NCBI RefSeq assembly: GCF_029227915.1
Contig: NC_079883.1
Location: 22,942,001-23,002,000, forward strand
Direction: 5' to 3'
DNA length: 60,000 nucleotides
From: Hydractinia symbiolongicarpus
Taxonomy: Eukaryota > Cnidaria > Hydrozoa > Anthoathecata > Hydractiniidae
The notes under the pieces were generated by a model. The model did not search any database, was not told the origin of the DNA, and saw only the letters and a program-made list of their open reading frames with translations. Positions 34,701-45,450 of this stretch are shown piece by piece (the first letter of the stretch is position 1; the number at the start of each line of letters is the position of its first letter). A program made the translations under genes and the position numbers.

Positions 34701-37700
34701 AGGCAAACTATTTCTATTGTCAAAGTTTTTAACCTGTAAAGGTATATTCCTTTAAATTTCAGTTATTTTGGAATAAAGGATAATTCCTACACAATCTTGT
34801 CCCTTGGATTCCCTTCAAATCAACACCCTATTTTGACAAAATTACGCGAATTACGCGTAGATATCATATAAAATATCAAGATAAAAAAAAGTTGACAATA
34901 TCCTTACATTGAGCATATTACTTCTAATACAGAATTTTGATTTCTTGACTTCACTTTTATTAACCATTCTCTTAGAAACTCCATTTTGCAAAATTTTTTT
35001 TAATTTTTCTGTGCAACTCTCTTTAACAAATTAATTTTTTTGCCGATTATTTCAATATTTTTGCAGGATAAGCTTTAGTGGAACCATTCTCTTAGAAACT
35101 CCATTTTGCAAAGCGTTTTTTAATATTCTCTTTAACTCTCTTCAATGTAGATGCACCTGTGTTTGTTTAACCATCAAAACACAGAAGCATTATGTAATTT
35201 CGACCAATGTGTTAAATGAAAACTTATTAAAAATATTATTTTTACATGCATACATATAATAAACTTATCCAATCATGGTTAAGGAAAGAGCCGATCGAGT
35301 ATGCATAACATATTTCTAAATATGTCATAATTTCACAAGTTGGACAAGAGGGTCAACTTTTTTAGATATTTAACATAAAAGTATAAACAAAGTCACATAT
35401 CTTCTATCTTTCTATTCATGATAGTTATTTTATGTTTATTAGCAATTAAAGTTTAGGTAAAAAGCAAAATTTTTTTTTCAGCCTACTCGTTTGACTTTTT
35501 TCGTTTTTTTTTTTTTTTAACTTCTCCGGTTGTGTATTTTAGGTTCTAATTTTCATTGAGTCTTCTGATTAAAGATTGCTAAATAAATACAAATATATTA
35601 GTGCTTGTTTACCTTCTATGTTGCAGTGTCATCAGAAAAGACATCCACTCATATTTCGTAACATCATCCTTACAACAAAACAGGGTGTTGGAACTGCTTG
35701 GATCTGATATTTCAAAACAATGTTTCAATTCTGAAAATCAACACAAAGAACATAAATGACAGTAATTAACACAAAGAAACAACATCAGAACGGCGACTCC
35801 AAAATGTAAAGTCCAGGAGTACTTCCAGAGTCGTCTAAAAAGTTCAACAGAAATCGATTGCATCAATCAACATTGATCTGTTTTTGCATCGATTAATCTT
35901 GACTTATTCAACCAAATTTACTTAATAGGAAGCCCGCCTTGATCTGCTTTCAGTAATCTAGTTCAACAAAAGCCAAAATTTGAATGAAAATGGAAAAAGT
36001 AAGCAGTATCCATAAACTGATGAATAAGAAAACTGATCGAAACAAAAAGAGACTCATTTTTTTTTTTTTTTTTTTTAATATATTTCCTTTCCAAGAGTTT
36101 TAGGGAGTTATCAGGAATAGTGACCCCCCCCCAACCTTTACCATATCAGATACGAAATAATCACCTTCTGTATCCTCATGATCAATTATCTCAACTTTAC
36201 GTAGCAATATCTTTTCTTTTAGTCGATATTCAGCTTGACTAAAACCAGTCAGGTGATGGCGAACATTCTAAAAAAGTAGTTTGTAGTCTAGTCATTGGTG
36301 GAAAGTTATTAGCTACTGAGGTTTTCTCAAGGCGAAGTATCAACGTTTATATTGATTTCAAATCTGAGAAATTGTCGACTGTTTAACACATACTTAAAAA
36401 TTGAGATAAATCGAAAATGAAAATACCTAAAAGAAGTGTAAAAATATTTTTAGGAGATTTATGCTATGTAATAAATTATTTTTTAGGTTTATTTTATTTT
36501 GCAAAATTAAAAAATTTGCAGAATGATAATTTTGTTTGTACTTGAAAGTGGAAATAGTCTGACCAACAACAAAGACATTTTTGAAAAATAAAAGATTATT
36601 AATTAAAAATAGGAATATATTATATTTTGGGGAATATAAGTACAAATAAAGTACAAATAGTGTTTAGCAAGCAATTACCTGTTTTGTACAAACCATCAAA
36701 TTATCAAATAAAAAAACTTTTCTCTCTGTAGCCTTCTTCCCATCTTGAGCAGGTCGTACCAGTGTACCTTCTTTTAAGAAAAGTGAAGCAATTTGGCTTA
36801 AATCTTTTCCCTACAAAGGTTAATTTCGAAAATTTTCACTAGAATAGGAAATGCTTTGATAAACAAAAAATTTATAAGGTAGTGTTTAGCCAAACGAATG
36901 TTATAAGAATAACAGTTGGCAACTCACCTCCCAGCCCTCTATGTTTTCTTGGATGCTCACCATTTTGGTTGATGAACTTGGAACAGCAGTGCCCATTCGC
37001 CGTTGATAAAAAATCATATCCCTATCAAAATGGATTATTTATCATTATCACACCTTAACCATTAAATTTTTCAGGAAACAAGGAATAAGAAATAAAAAAA
37101 CAAACACATACTCAGTAGATCTTTTCAAAGGCGGCATTGAGCACATTTTTTCAATCGAAACTTGTAACCCCCTTAAAGCACTGAGGGACTGAAACATAAA
37201 AACAGATTAAGTTAAAAAACAATAATAAAATCATTAAAAAATAGCTCTGTTAATTTAGTTACCTCATCTAGCTTTTCACGATCAGCACCGTCTGGTGAAG
37301 TACACATCAAAAGCTATAATAAAGAACAGGATAAAATTTTTAAACTTAACATCTACAGGTAAAAAAAACTGGAAAAGAATAGTAATTTTTTTACTCTTAT
37401 ATATTCAAAACAGTCAGAACAATGATAGATAGGTCCATATAACAGCTTTGGTAAAATATATTTAACAGCATCGTATAGCCCCCTTTTCTAAAAATAAAAA
37501 ATAAAAATTTTAACAACCATAAAAATAATTGAATTTTTATACCTAGAAAAACCATTCAAGAGATTTAGAATCGATTAGTAAAAGAAATTTGTTTGTATTC
37601 TTTTTTGATTGGAAAAAGGTAACTGGCTAAGTGTATAACTGAGTTAAATTGTCGCAAAAACAAACACAGTCTAAGTCAATTGAGAAATCAGCTATTACTA

Positions 37701-40700
37701 TACAATCAAACCAATTCAGTCTATACAGAATGTGATGGTGAAGAGAAGTAGTTTAGACCATCTGTACAGTGACAATAATCTCTATTATGTCTTTTTTCAA
37801 AAAAAACCAATAAAGCCTATACCTGAAAGTATTCTTTAACGTCATAATCTTCTAACATATCTTTTATTTTTCCATATGTCCCAAGCACTACTTGTTCCTG
37901 ACTTGCACCAGAAACTTGTTCATATGCATATGTGTCATAACATTCAAATTCAGCAGCCTACGAAATAAATCAATCACATTCGTTAAACCCAAAAATTTGG
38001 CTGCAAGCTACCCACAGAGTATGTACTTCTGAATAAAAAAAATCAAGGCTAGTGTTGCTAAATTACATACTTCATGTAAAAACGTTCGCATTAAAATTAA
38101 TACCAGAAAAATTACACGCAATAAACATGATATAATGATTAAATATTATATTTTTAGTTCATTCACATGAAAATTAAGTATGCACAGAAATGAATTAAAC
38201 AAACGAAACCTCAGCCATTTCTTCTAGGACATCTCCTATAAGTGGTTCACGACCTGAATTATCATCAGCCATCTCAAATGTGGTTTCAAGCATTCCGTAA
38301 AACTGCACAGTAACTTCATGTATATCCATAATATTACTGAAAAGTTTATCTAAATCCTATAAAAAAATGATGTTGGATTTTATTGTACTTTATTTTAAAT
38401 GATACCACAATCTATTTTAAAGGGGAACTAACCATTGATAACAAGTTGTGCTTAAAATGTTCATTATAATGTGGATATAAACTGTGCTAATTTTTGTTAT
38501 ATTTGTGACCTATGGTTCTGGAGATATTTAAGGTCAAAGTAGTCCTACAGTCGTTGCCATGACAGTATCAATTAGGACTTTCCGTTTGGTAAAACACTAT
38601 CGTGTGTGCCATAAGTCTGTGGGATGTAAACAAACGCATTCTGAATGAACAAAGCGTGGGAATACTAAGTTGTTTGATAATTGCAGTAACCGGTAAAGTT
38701 TGGGCATAATAAATGAAAAAATTTTTGCCATGTTATTTTTGGGATATGTAAAAATGTTTTTATTATAGAAAAAGTTTTTTCCTTAACGAGATATAAAATG
38801 TATGGAAGTCATTTTACTAAACAATCTTAATAATCAATCTTGGACTTCTCCATTCAAGACTTAACAATGTAAAATATACATCAGACTAATATTACATTTA
38901 ACAGCAACCAATTTACCTCTTCAGAAAAAACATGCCTAGCTTCTACCATTGGTTGTCGAAAAACCTGAAATATAGATTTGTGAATAACAAATCGTAAATG
39001 TTTAGCAATAACTACAAGGAAACACAACAGCCGCAATCATATTAATAATGCTTTGCTTTGTACAGTGTATAAGGCTCAGCAAAGGTAAAATTAATGCTTG
39101 CAGAATTTTTTTTTGGTCTTAGTTTAAGTGATTAGTTAAAACAAAATTGATAACATCTTTTTTTAAGTCAATTAAGATTTACTTTCTAGCAGAGTCTATG
39201 AACAAACATATTTCATGTCATCAATCAGGACTGGATCAAAATAATTTTCAAGTTTGACTACATTTTGAGTAACTTAGTGTTGTTGATTTCTATAGCAATG
39301 TTAGTCTAACACCATACCATCCGCTTTGTCTATAATTTTTAGTATGGCAATGGCCAGCTATAAGAGAGATTACTGTGAGTAAAAAAAATTCTAGCCTAAA
39401 TTCAGTGGCAGCATTCAGTCATCCAAGATGAATTTTGCCATAACTTGATTATTCAATTTCACATTGGTGATTTTTTTCACGTTACAAAACATAGTTATTT
39501 TGTTCTATGAACAAAATCGTGATCTACCTTTATAATTAAGTTTAATTCTCTTAAATATTGCTCTTCTGCCATCATGAAATCTTTTAATATGTCTATGTAC
39601 AGCAAGGATCCTCGTTTGGCAAAAGGCTACAAAAAAACCACAAAACAGTTTTATTTAAACCAGAAAATGACAGAACATTGGTTCCTCCAATTATAGAACA
39701 GAACTAATAAGAAATCTTGCACTATTTTAAGTCTGTTTTGCATAAACGTCAACTTTATTAAAATGACGAATGACTTACCAATGGCACAGGTTCAATTAAC
39801 GACTCCATATCTTCACTATGGAACATTGACATCAATACCTTAAACATTTTATAGAAACAGTACTTCATAGTGAAGTCGTAAGTGTAAAAAATTTTAAAGC
39901 AATGTAACTTTTATGTGTTTTCTTTAAATAATTTAAACGATAAATCTTTTGATGACTAAACTGTTTGCACAAGCTTTTGATATATAGACAAATAGTTGAA
40001 ACTATATGATACTTAATCTTATTATGTAAATAAATAATCAAAGAAGATTTAGCAGCTAAAAATCTTCAGGATGACATAAATGCAATTGGAATTTGTTGTT
40101 ATACATTCTTAAAATTTCACTAGAGCTTAGGGTAACAGCAATAGTTTAGTGCACTTAAATTGTATAGCTATGTATAAAAATCATACACTAAAATACCAGT
40201 GTTTTTCAACTTCATGGCTAACTCTTTACTTAATTTTTTTTGATTTTCTTTAAACAAAGGGCACTCTTACATATTTTCGCACACCTTCAGAGGTGTTTTG
40301 GGGTGTCAAAAATTTCCCACTGAATTCTTCATACAAATTTTTTCATTTACAGATTTAATGATTCTTATTTCCTGTATTTATAAGGAGGTATATATTATGT
40401 TCAAGCTTTTTGCCGTCCCATTACAAAAAAGAGACAAAGAGCCCGGGTCAAGGTTAGATTGTGAGTTTTAAATATTCAAATTACTGTGTTGTATGTTTTT
40501 GTTTGGTATCCCTTACATGCATTCGATGAGAGACTCAGTGGATTCTTCTACGGGAATTCGGCTAGTAAGTTCTTAATTTTCATGTCATTAAACACAGAAT
40601 TACAAAATTACCTTGTCCGCATACATTGCTACTTTTACGTCTTGAGTTGTTATTGTGTTATGTCTAATATTCTTTACATAATTGCCAGCAAGCTGTAAAG

Positions 40701-42849
40701 AAGTGTATTTGTAGAAAACAAAAAAAGACAAAAAACTTACAGCATTGTGTAGGGTAGCATTTAAGCACAACAAAAAGTTAACACACGAACAAATAAACAA
40801 AGGATGTCTATAAAATACGTGCTTTATGTAAAAAAGACTTGATCAAAATGTATATATGTTTAAATCTTGTGGTAATCCATATAAACTCTTACCAAGTGAC
40901 GACAGAAATATTTTTTAAAAGTCAAGTTACCTTCAATATGTCAGCAGATATATATTCAAGAACAGCTATGATATACATTGCCACCTGAGAATCTATCTTA
41001 TAACCTAACACCTCCTATAAATGAAAATAATGGTTAGTAAACTCACTTTGCACAATTTTGATCACAAAAATACGCTAAAAGAACATAATAACAACTAGCT
41101 GACCTTTTGAATCAATGGTTGCAGTTTGTCAACTGATAACGTAAGAGTTTTTTTCTTCCCCTTCTCAATTGCAGCTTCTGCAGACCCTATTGCCCAATCT
41201 TTTATTTGCGGAGGAAATGAGGTTTCTATTTTTTGTTTCACATCAGATACTGAGTAGGGCTGGCAATTACACATTTGATAAAGCAGTTGTATGATTAGCT
41301 CTTCTAAATACACCAAAGCTTCCACATCAATGACGAGGGTTGGTTGCACCTGCTTTTGAACCTAGAAACAAGCAACCCATACATTACTTATTTCAGGCTA
41401 AAATTAACTTAACATTGCATTTTTATTTTCTAAGTCGACAATCCAAGCACCATTTTAATGTGACTTAAATTGTTATTGTTCAAAGAACTTGAAATGTCTA
41501 TGGAATGTAGACTTGCAGTGGTATTATAGGTTGTCAACATACAGATACAAGAATAGAGAATTTTAGCTATATGTTCTGAATATTTTATGCTTTTGAAAAT
41601 CTGACCATTTTAACTCTGTTATGAGAACTAAAAATCATCTGCATACTTTTACATGAAACAAACAACAAAGGACAAGTGCAGGAAGCCTGATGTGCACCAA
41701 CATTATGCTAAATTCATCGCTCAGTTAATCTTTTATAACAATACAATGACTGTGCCTGGGTAACTGTAAGATTCTAATCGTGAATCAAAATGCGATGTAA
41801 AAAAGCATTTTTATCACCGCTTTTTGTTTATAAACTTTTAAAATGCGATCTTAAAAAACATTTCTATCACTGCTTTTCGTTTATAAACTTTTAAAATGCA
41901 ATCTTAAAAAACATTTCTATCGCCGATTTTTGTTTTTAAACTTTTAAAATGCATCTAAAAAACATTTCTATCTGGATTTTTGACGGGCCCTTGCTGACAT
42001 CAGCAAAATTTTTATGAAGGCTTCCTCTACCAAGGTAGGTTTTTTCACGGGCTCAAACGACTAGTATGTTAATGTTTTTTCAACAAAGCTCACTTTAGTA
42101 TTATAGATTTTTGCTTCTTTTTGTGCATGAAACTAACATTGATTTGAAACATGCCTCTCTAATGTTAGGAATAAATATGTGTTTCTTATAATTTAAAAAA
42201 TATTGTGCTCTGATAAAAGAGAAAAAGATCAAGACAAAAAAACGAACAAACAAATAAAAACATGCAGTAAATATCAAAACAAAATTATTTGTTTTCACAG
42301 TTTCAGAGGGCTTCATTGTTAAATTTAATTTTTAATGTTTCTAAGTCCCTAGAAAAAATGTATATAAAGTTTCATAGATGTCGATTATTGGAATTGTCAG
42401 TAATTACGATTGTTGGATCCTGTGTTGTCTGCAGATTTCCAGGCAAAGATTACAGGTTACAAAAGCAAATTTAAATTTTCAAATTTGAGAAACCACTAAA
42501 AATTTGGTGCATTGTAATTTTAAAATATTTAGGTTCTACTCGGGACAAGTATTAAAACTGCAAGGGTTCACTTGTTATCCTCTGATACATACAGCTCTTT
42601 ATCTTTCATACCAATGATACACACTTTAGCTTGATAAATGCATTATAAAGAAAAGTCTTGTTAAGAAAGTTTACATTATATGCATTACACTATGATAATC
42701 AAAAAATTGAAACAGTCAATCATAAAAAATACAATATCAAGAGCAAACATTACAATGTAACAAGTTAAGTTGCTATAACAACCAACCTTTTTCAAAGCAG
42801 GTACCAACAATCCCTTCCATTTGGTATTCTGAGTAACAGTTTCAGCCAT
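25059..42849 (-). CDS. SOS: Son of sevenless (SOS) Ras/Rac guanine nucleotide exchange factor, 29 coding exons
   Basis: SOS is the cytosolic exchange factor that couples receptor tyrosine kinases, through GRB2, to Ras (CDC25 domain) and Rac (DH domain). The inferred exons sum to 3717 bases, 1238 residues plus stop (human SOS1 is 1333). All donors are GT, all acceptors AG, and phases agree at each junction. Domains in order: histone-like fold (about 8-165), DH (about 185-385), PH (about 425-545), REM (about 595-740), CDC25 (about 740-1010) and proline-rich tail (1023-1238). Exon coordinates are in the block entries below. The ATG at 42849 has a good context (GAAATGG). An in-frame ATG at 42873 would add eight residues and place the conserved Trp at position 19 as in human SOS1. 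A tail exon beyond 25059 cannot be excluded. Confidence 0.95.
25733..25850. repeat. left-end relic of MITE family 3
   Basis: TA followed by CTTTAAGGGAAGAAAGTTTCG and then further TTCGCG blocks match the terminus of the complete element at 29952. No right end is identified. It lies in SOS intron 28. Confidence 0.5.
26188..31219 (-). CDS. SOS: SOS exons 22-28: CDC25 (RasGEF) catalytic domain
   Basis: Exons 31219-31115, 29850-29795, 29054-28865, 28563-28471, 28018-27898, 26907-26817 and 26386-26188 encode residues 738-1022. Landmarks are [99 protein letters not shown] and [12 protein letters not shown]. The helical-hairpin region and the NPPCVPF block are intact, so catalysis on Ras is expected. 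Confidence 0.95.
28321..28357 (-). repeat. 5' half of a tRNA-like sequence, possible SINE head
   Basis: On the minus strand the segment starts GGAGATGGTGTAGTGG, a good polymerase III A box (TGGTGTAGTGG). It continues through an anticodon-arm-like CGACTTGCAATC with a TGC (Ala) triplet. The variable and T arms are missing and no B box follows within about 80 bases, so it is not a functional tRNA. It lies in a SOS intron. Confidence 0.4.
29398..29500. repeat. about 35-bp tandem repeat, 3 copies
   Basis: ATTATTTATGTGGAGTA starts at 29398, 29433 and 29467 and is followed each time by a TTTATCTTTA-like block. It lies in the SOS intron between exons 23 and 24. Confidence 0.85.
29952..30279. mobile_element. 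TA-flanked MITE (family 3) with TTTCGCGA-rich ends, in a SOS intron
   Basis: The left end reads CTTTAATTGGAGAAAC followed by TTTCGCGAGAGAAAC; the right end is its inverse (ending GTTTCTCTTATTAAAG), about 40 bases of terminal repeat. TA flanks both sides (29950-29951 and 30280-30281). Inside are further ACTTTCGCGAA motifs in both orientations. No coding capacity; presumably mobilised by a Tc1/mariner-like transposase. Confidence 0.85.
31369..31838. mobile_element. TA-flanked fold-back MITE (family 1) in a SOS intron
   Basis: The same family as 8747-9172. AGCTTACGTCCTACTTGAAA at the left and the inverse of AAGCTTACCTCTTGCGAAA at the right form the ends. The internal AATTATGCAGAATTATGACATCATC block matches the other copy. 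The right end abuts TA; the left end has lost one A. Confidence 0.8.
31928..33406 (-). CDS. SOS: SOS exons 19-21: REM (RasGEF N-terminal) domain
   Basis: Exons 33406-33328, 32806-32614 and 32087-31928 encode residues 594-737. Landmarks are [69 protein letters not shown] and [12 protein letters not shown]. The REM domain stabilises the catalytic domain and, in human SOS1, forms part of the allosteric Ras site. Confidence 0.95.
32175..32370. repeat. partial MITE of family 3
   Basis: TA then CTTTAATGGAAGGAAG opens a block with degenerate AACTTTTGCG, TTCTCGCAG and CTTTCGTGG motifs, resembling the element at 29952. The right end is not recognisable. Confidence 0.45.
33934..36810 (-). CDS. SOS: SOS exons 14-18: PH domain and PH-REM linker
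   Basis: Exons 36810-36679, 36267-36165, 35730-35613, 34206-34123 and 33985-33934 encode residues 431-593. Landmarks are [80 protein letters not shown] and [16 protein letters not shown]. Exon 15 has two candidate donors; GAAG|GTGATT at 36165 is chosen because it alone keeps the phase with exon 16 (EELKHCFE). Confidence 0.93.
34971..35138. repeat. direct duplication with about 110-bp spacing
   Basis: ACCATTCTCTTAGAAACTCC followed by ATTTTGCAAA occurs near 34972 and again near 35081, each followed by a T-rich run and CTCTTTAAC. It is a local tandem duplication in a SOS intron. Confidence 0.75.
36928..39838 (-). CDS. SOS: SOS exons 5-13: DH (RhoGEF) domain
   Basis: Exons 39838-39779, 39626-39528, 38964-38917, 38356-38210, 37957-37823, 37487-37395, 37313-37263, 37188-37112 and 37021-36928 encode residues 163-430. 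Landmarks are [56 protein letters not shown]-type ([19 protein letters not shown]), [12 protein letters not shown] and [11 protein letters not shown]. This is the Dbl-homology module for Rac exchange and the linker helix to PH. The loop after [12 protein letters not shown] is shorter than in human SOS1. Confidence 0.93.
38570..38830. repeat. diverged interspersed repeat, related to 54480-54760
   Basis: The block GATAATTGCAGTAACC ... GGGATATGTAAAAATG, then TTTTTATTATAGAAAA and AAGTTTTTTCCTTAACGA, aligns in order with GATAACGGCGGTGACC ... GTGATATGTAAGAATG, then TTTTAATTATAAAAAA and TTTTTTCGTTAG near 54537-54680. Both copies lie in introns (SOS and RNase T2). The family is not identified. Confidence 0.5.
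40612..42849 (-). CDS. SOS: SOS exons 1-4: N-terminal histone-like fold
   Basis: Exons 42849-42787, 41361-41104, 41014-40931 and 40692-40612 encode residues 1-162. Landmarks are [28 protein letters not shown]-like [39 protein letters not shown] and [10 protein letters not shown] followed by [14 protein letters not shown]. These match the tandem histone folds of human SOS1, which bind phospholipid and help autoinhibition. Intron 1 is 1425 bases and carries a satellite array and a LINE scrap. Confidence 0.95.
41690..41735 (-). repeat. LINE fragment in SOS intron 1
   Basis: TGATGTGCACCAACATTATG followed by CTAAATTCATCGCTCAG matches the LINE at 56279-56325 (TGATGTACACCAACATTTAC, CTAAATTCATCACTAAG) over about 40 bases. 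The segment encodes the conserved VGVHQGSVLS region of RT. Only this scrap remains. Confidence 0.7.
41786..41976. repeat. 53-bp satellite, array 1, SOS intron 1
   Basis: AAAATGCGAT or AAAATGCA starts units at 41786, 41840, 41893 and 41946 (spacings 54, 53, 53). Units contain AACATTTCTATCACTGCTTT and CGTTTATAAACTTTT. The period and several blocks match array 2 at 43040. Confidence 0.85.
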
Positions 42850-43039
42850 TTCAGCAATATTTACATTGCACATCAAAACCAGAAGGCTTCTCCAAAAACA
42901 TTTTTTCAGCTTTTTGAATAACACCCTAAATTTTGATTAAGTAATTATGCTTGTTAAAAAAATGGGAATAATTTTCAGATGAAAATGATTCAAGATGACA
43001 AAAGAAAGTTTGTTATACTAAATCCCAGATACCGAAAAC

Positions 43040-43475
43040 ATCACTGCAGATCGTTTAAAAATCATCAAAAAACAAGATCCTAGATAGCAAATACATCGCC
43101 ATAGTTTGTTAAAAACTCATGGAAACCGTATTGTACAAAGCGAAAATGTTTTCGTAGTTTGTTTAAAAGTCACCAAAACGGAGGTTGTAGAAATTGTAAA
43201 ATTGGGATCATAGCAAGCGAAAAAATCACATAGTTTAAAAATCATTTAAACGATATTGAAGAAAGCGAAAAAATCACCATAGATCGCTTAAAAAGCATCA
43301 AAACGGGATCATAGAAAGTGATAACATAGCTGTAAATCATTTGAGAACAGTCAAAACGGGATCGTAAAAAATAAACATCGCTGTATAGATCGTTTAAACA
43401 CCATCAAAATGGGATCATAGAAACAAAAACATTGACGTACATTGTTAAAAAACAATGAAAACAAGATCTTTTTTA
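43040..43475. repeat. 53-55-bp satellite, array 2, upstream of SOS exon 1
   Basis: About eight diverged units share ATAGATCGTTTAAAAATCATC and AAAACGGGATCATAGAAA blocks at intervals of roughly 52-62 bases. CGTTTAAACACCATCAAAAT with GGGATCATAG aligns to CGTTTATAAACTTTTAAAAT with GCGATCTTAA of array 1, so the two arrays are one family. The array starts about 190 bases upstream of the SOS ATG. Confidence 0.8.
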
Positions 43476-43933
43476 TTGAGATCTTAATATGTTAATCACA
43501 ATGCTATCACACTTTTTTCCTATCGCAAAAATCACAATATATAGCATTATGGATTGCGCGCCTCAAGCATGACATGCTCATGATGTTAGGTTTCCTGATT
43601 CCAGTACTGTATTTAACAATCTCCTTGATCACTCCTTCCTGGCTAAAAAGCAGGCCGTCGCAAAAATAATTGTTTTCTGCAATAGGTAAGCAGACAGCCT
43701 TGCCTCTTGTGAGCACCAAGGCAAACTTTGCTAAAATCCTTTTTGAAATCTATACAGGGGCAAAACAAGATAAAAAAAAATATCCATTCACCTTATGGCC
43801 AATAATTTTGCTAAAAAATGTTTACTATTATTGTATACTTTTTGCCAAGACTTCAAACAAAGAAGTGTGCACAAGCTTAAAGGTATTTAGAGGGCTATAT
43901 ATAGAGATAAATAATTTTGAAGTAAAATTCCAA

Positions 43934-45441
<1,508 letters not shown>

Positions 45442-45450
45442 CACACACAC

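Noticed and set aside
36164-36170. Alternative later donor for SOS exon 15 (ATG|GTAAAG near 36141)
   Set aside because: It breaks the phase with exon 16 and adds residues absent from SOS relatives.
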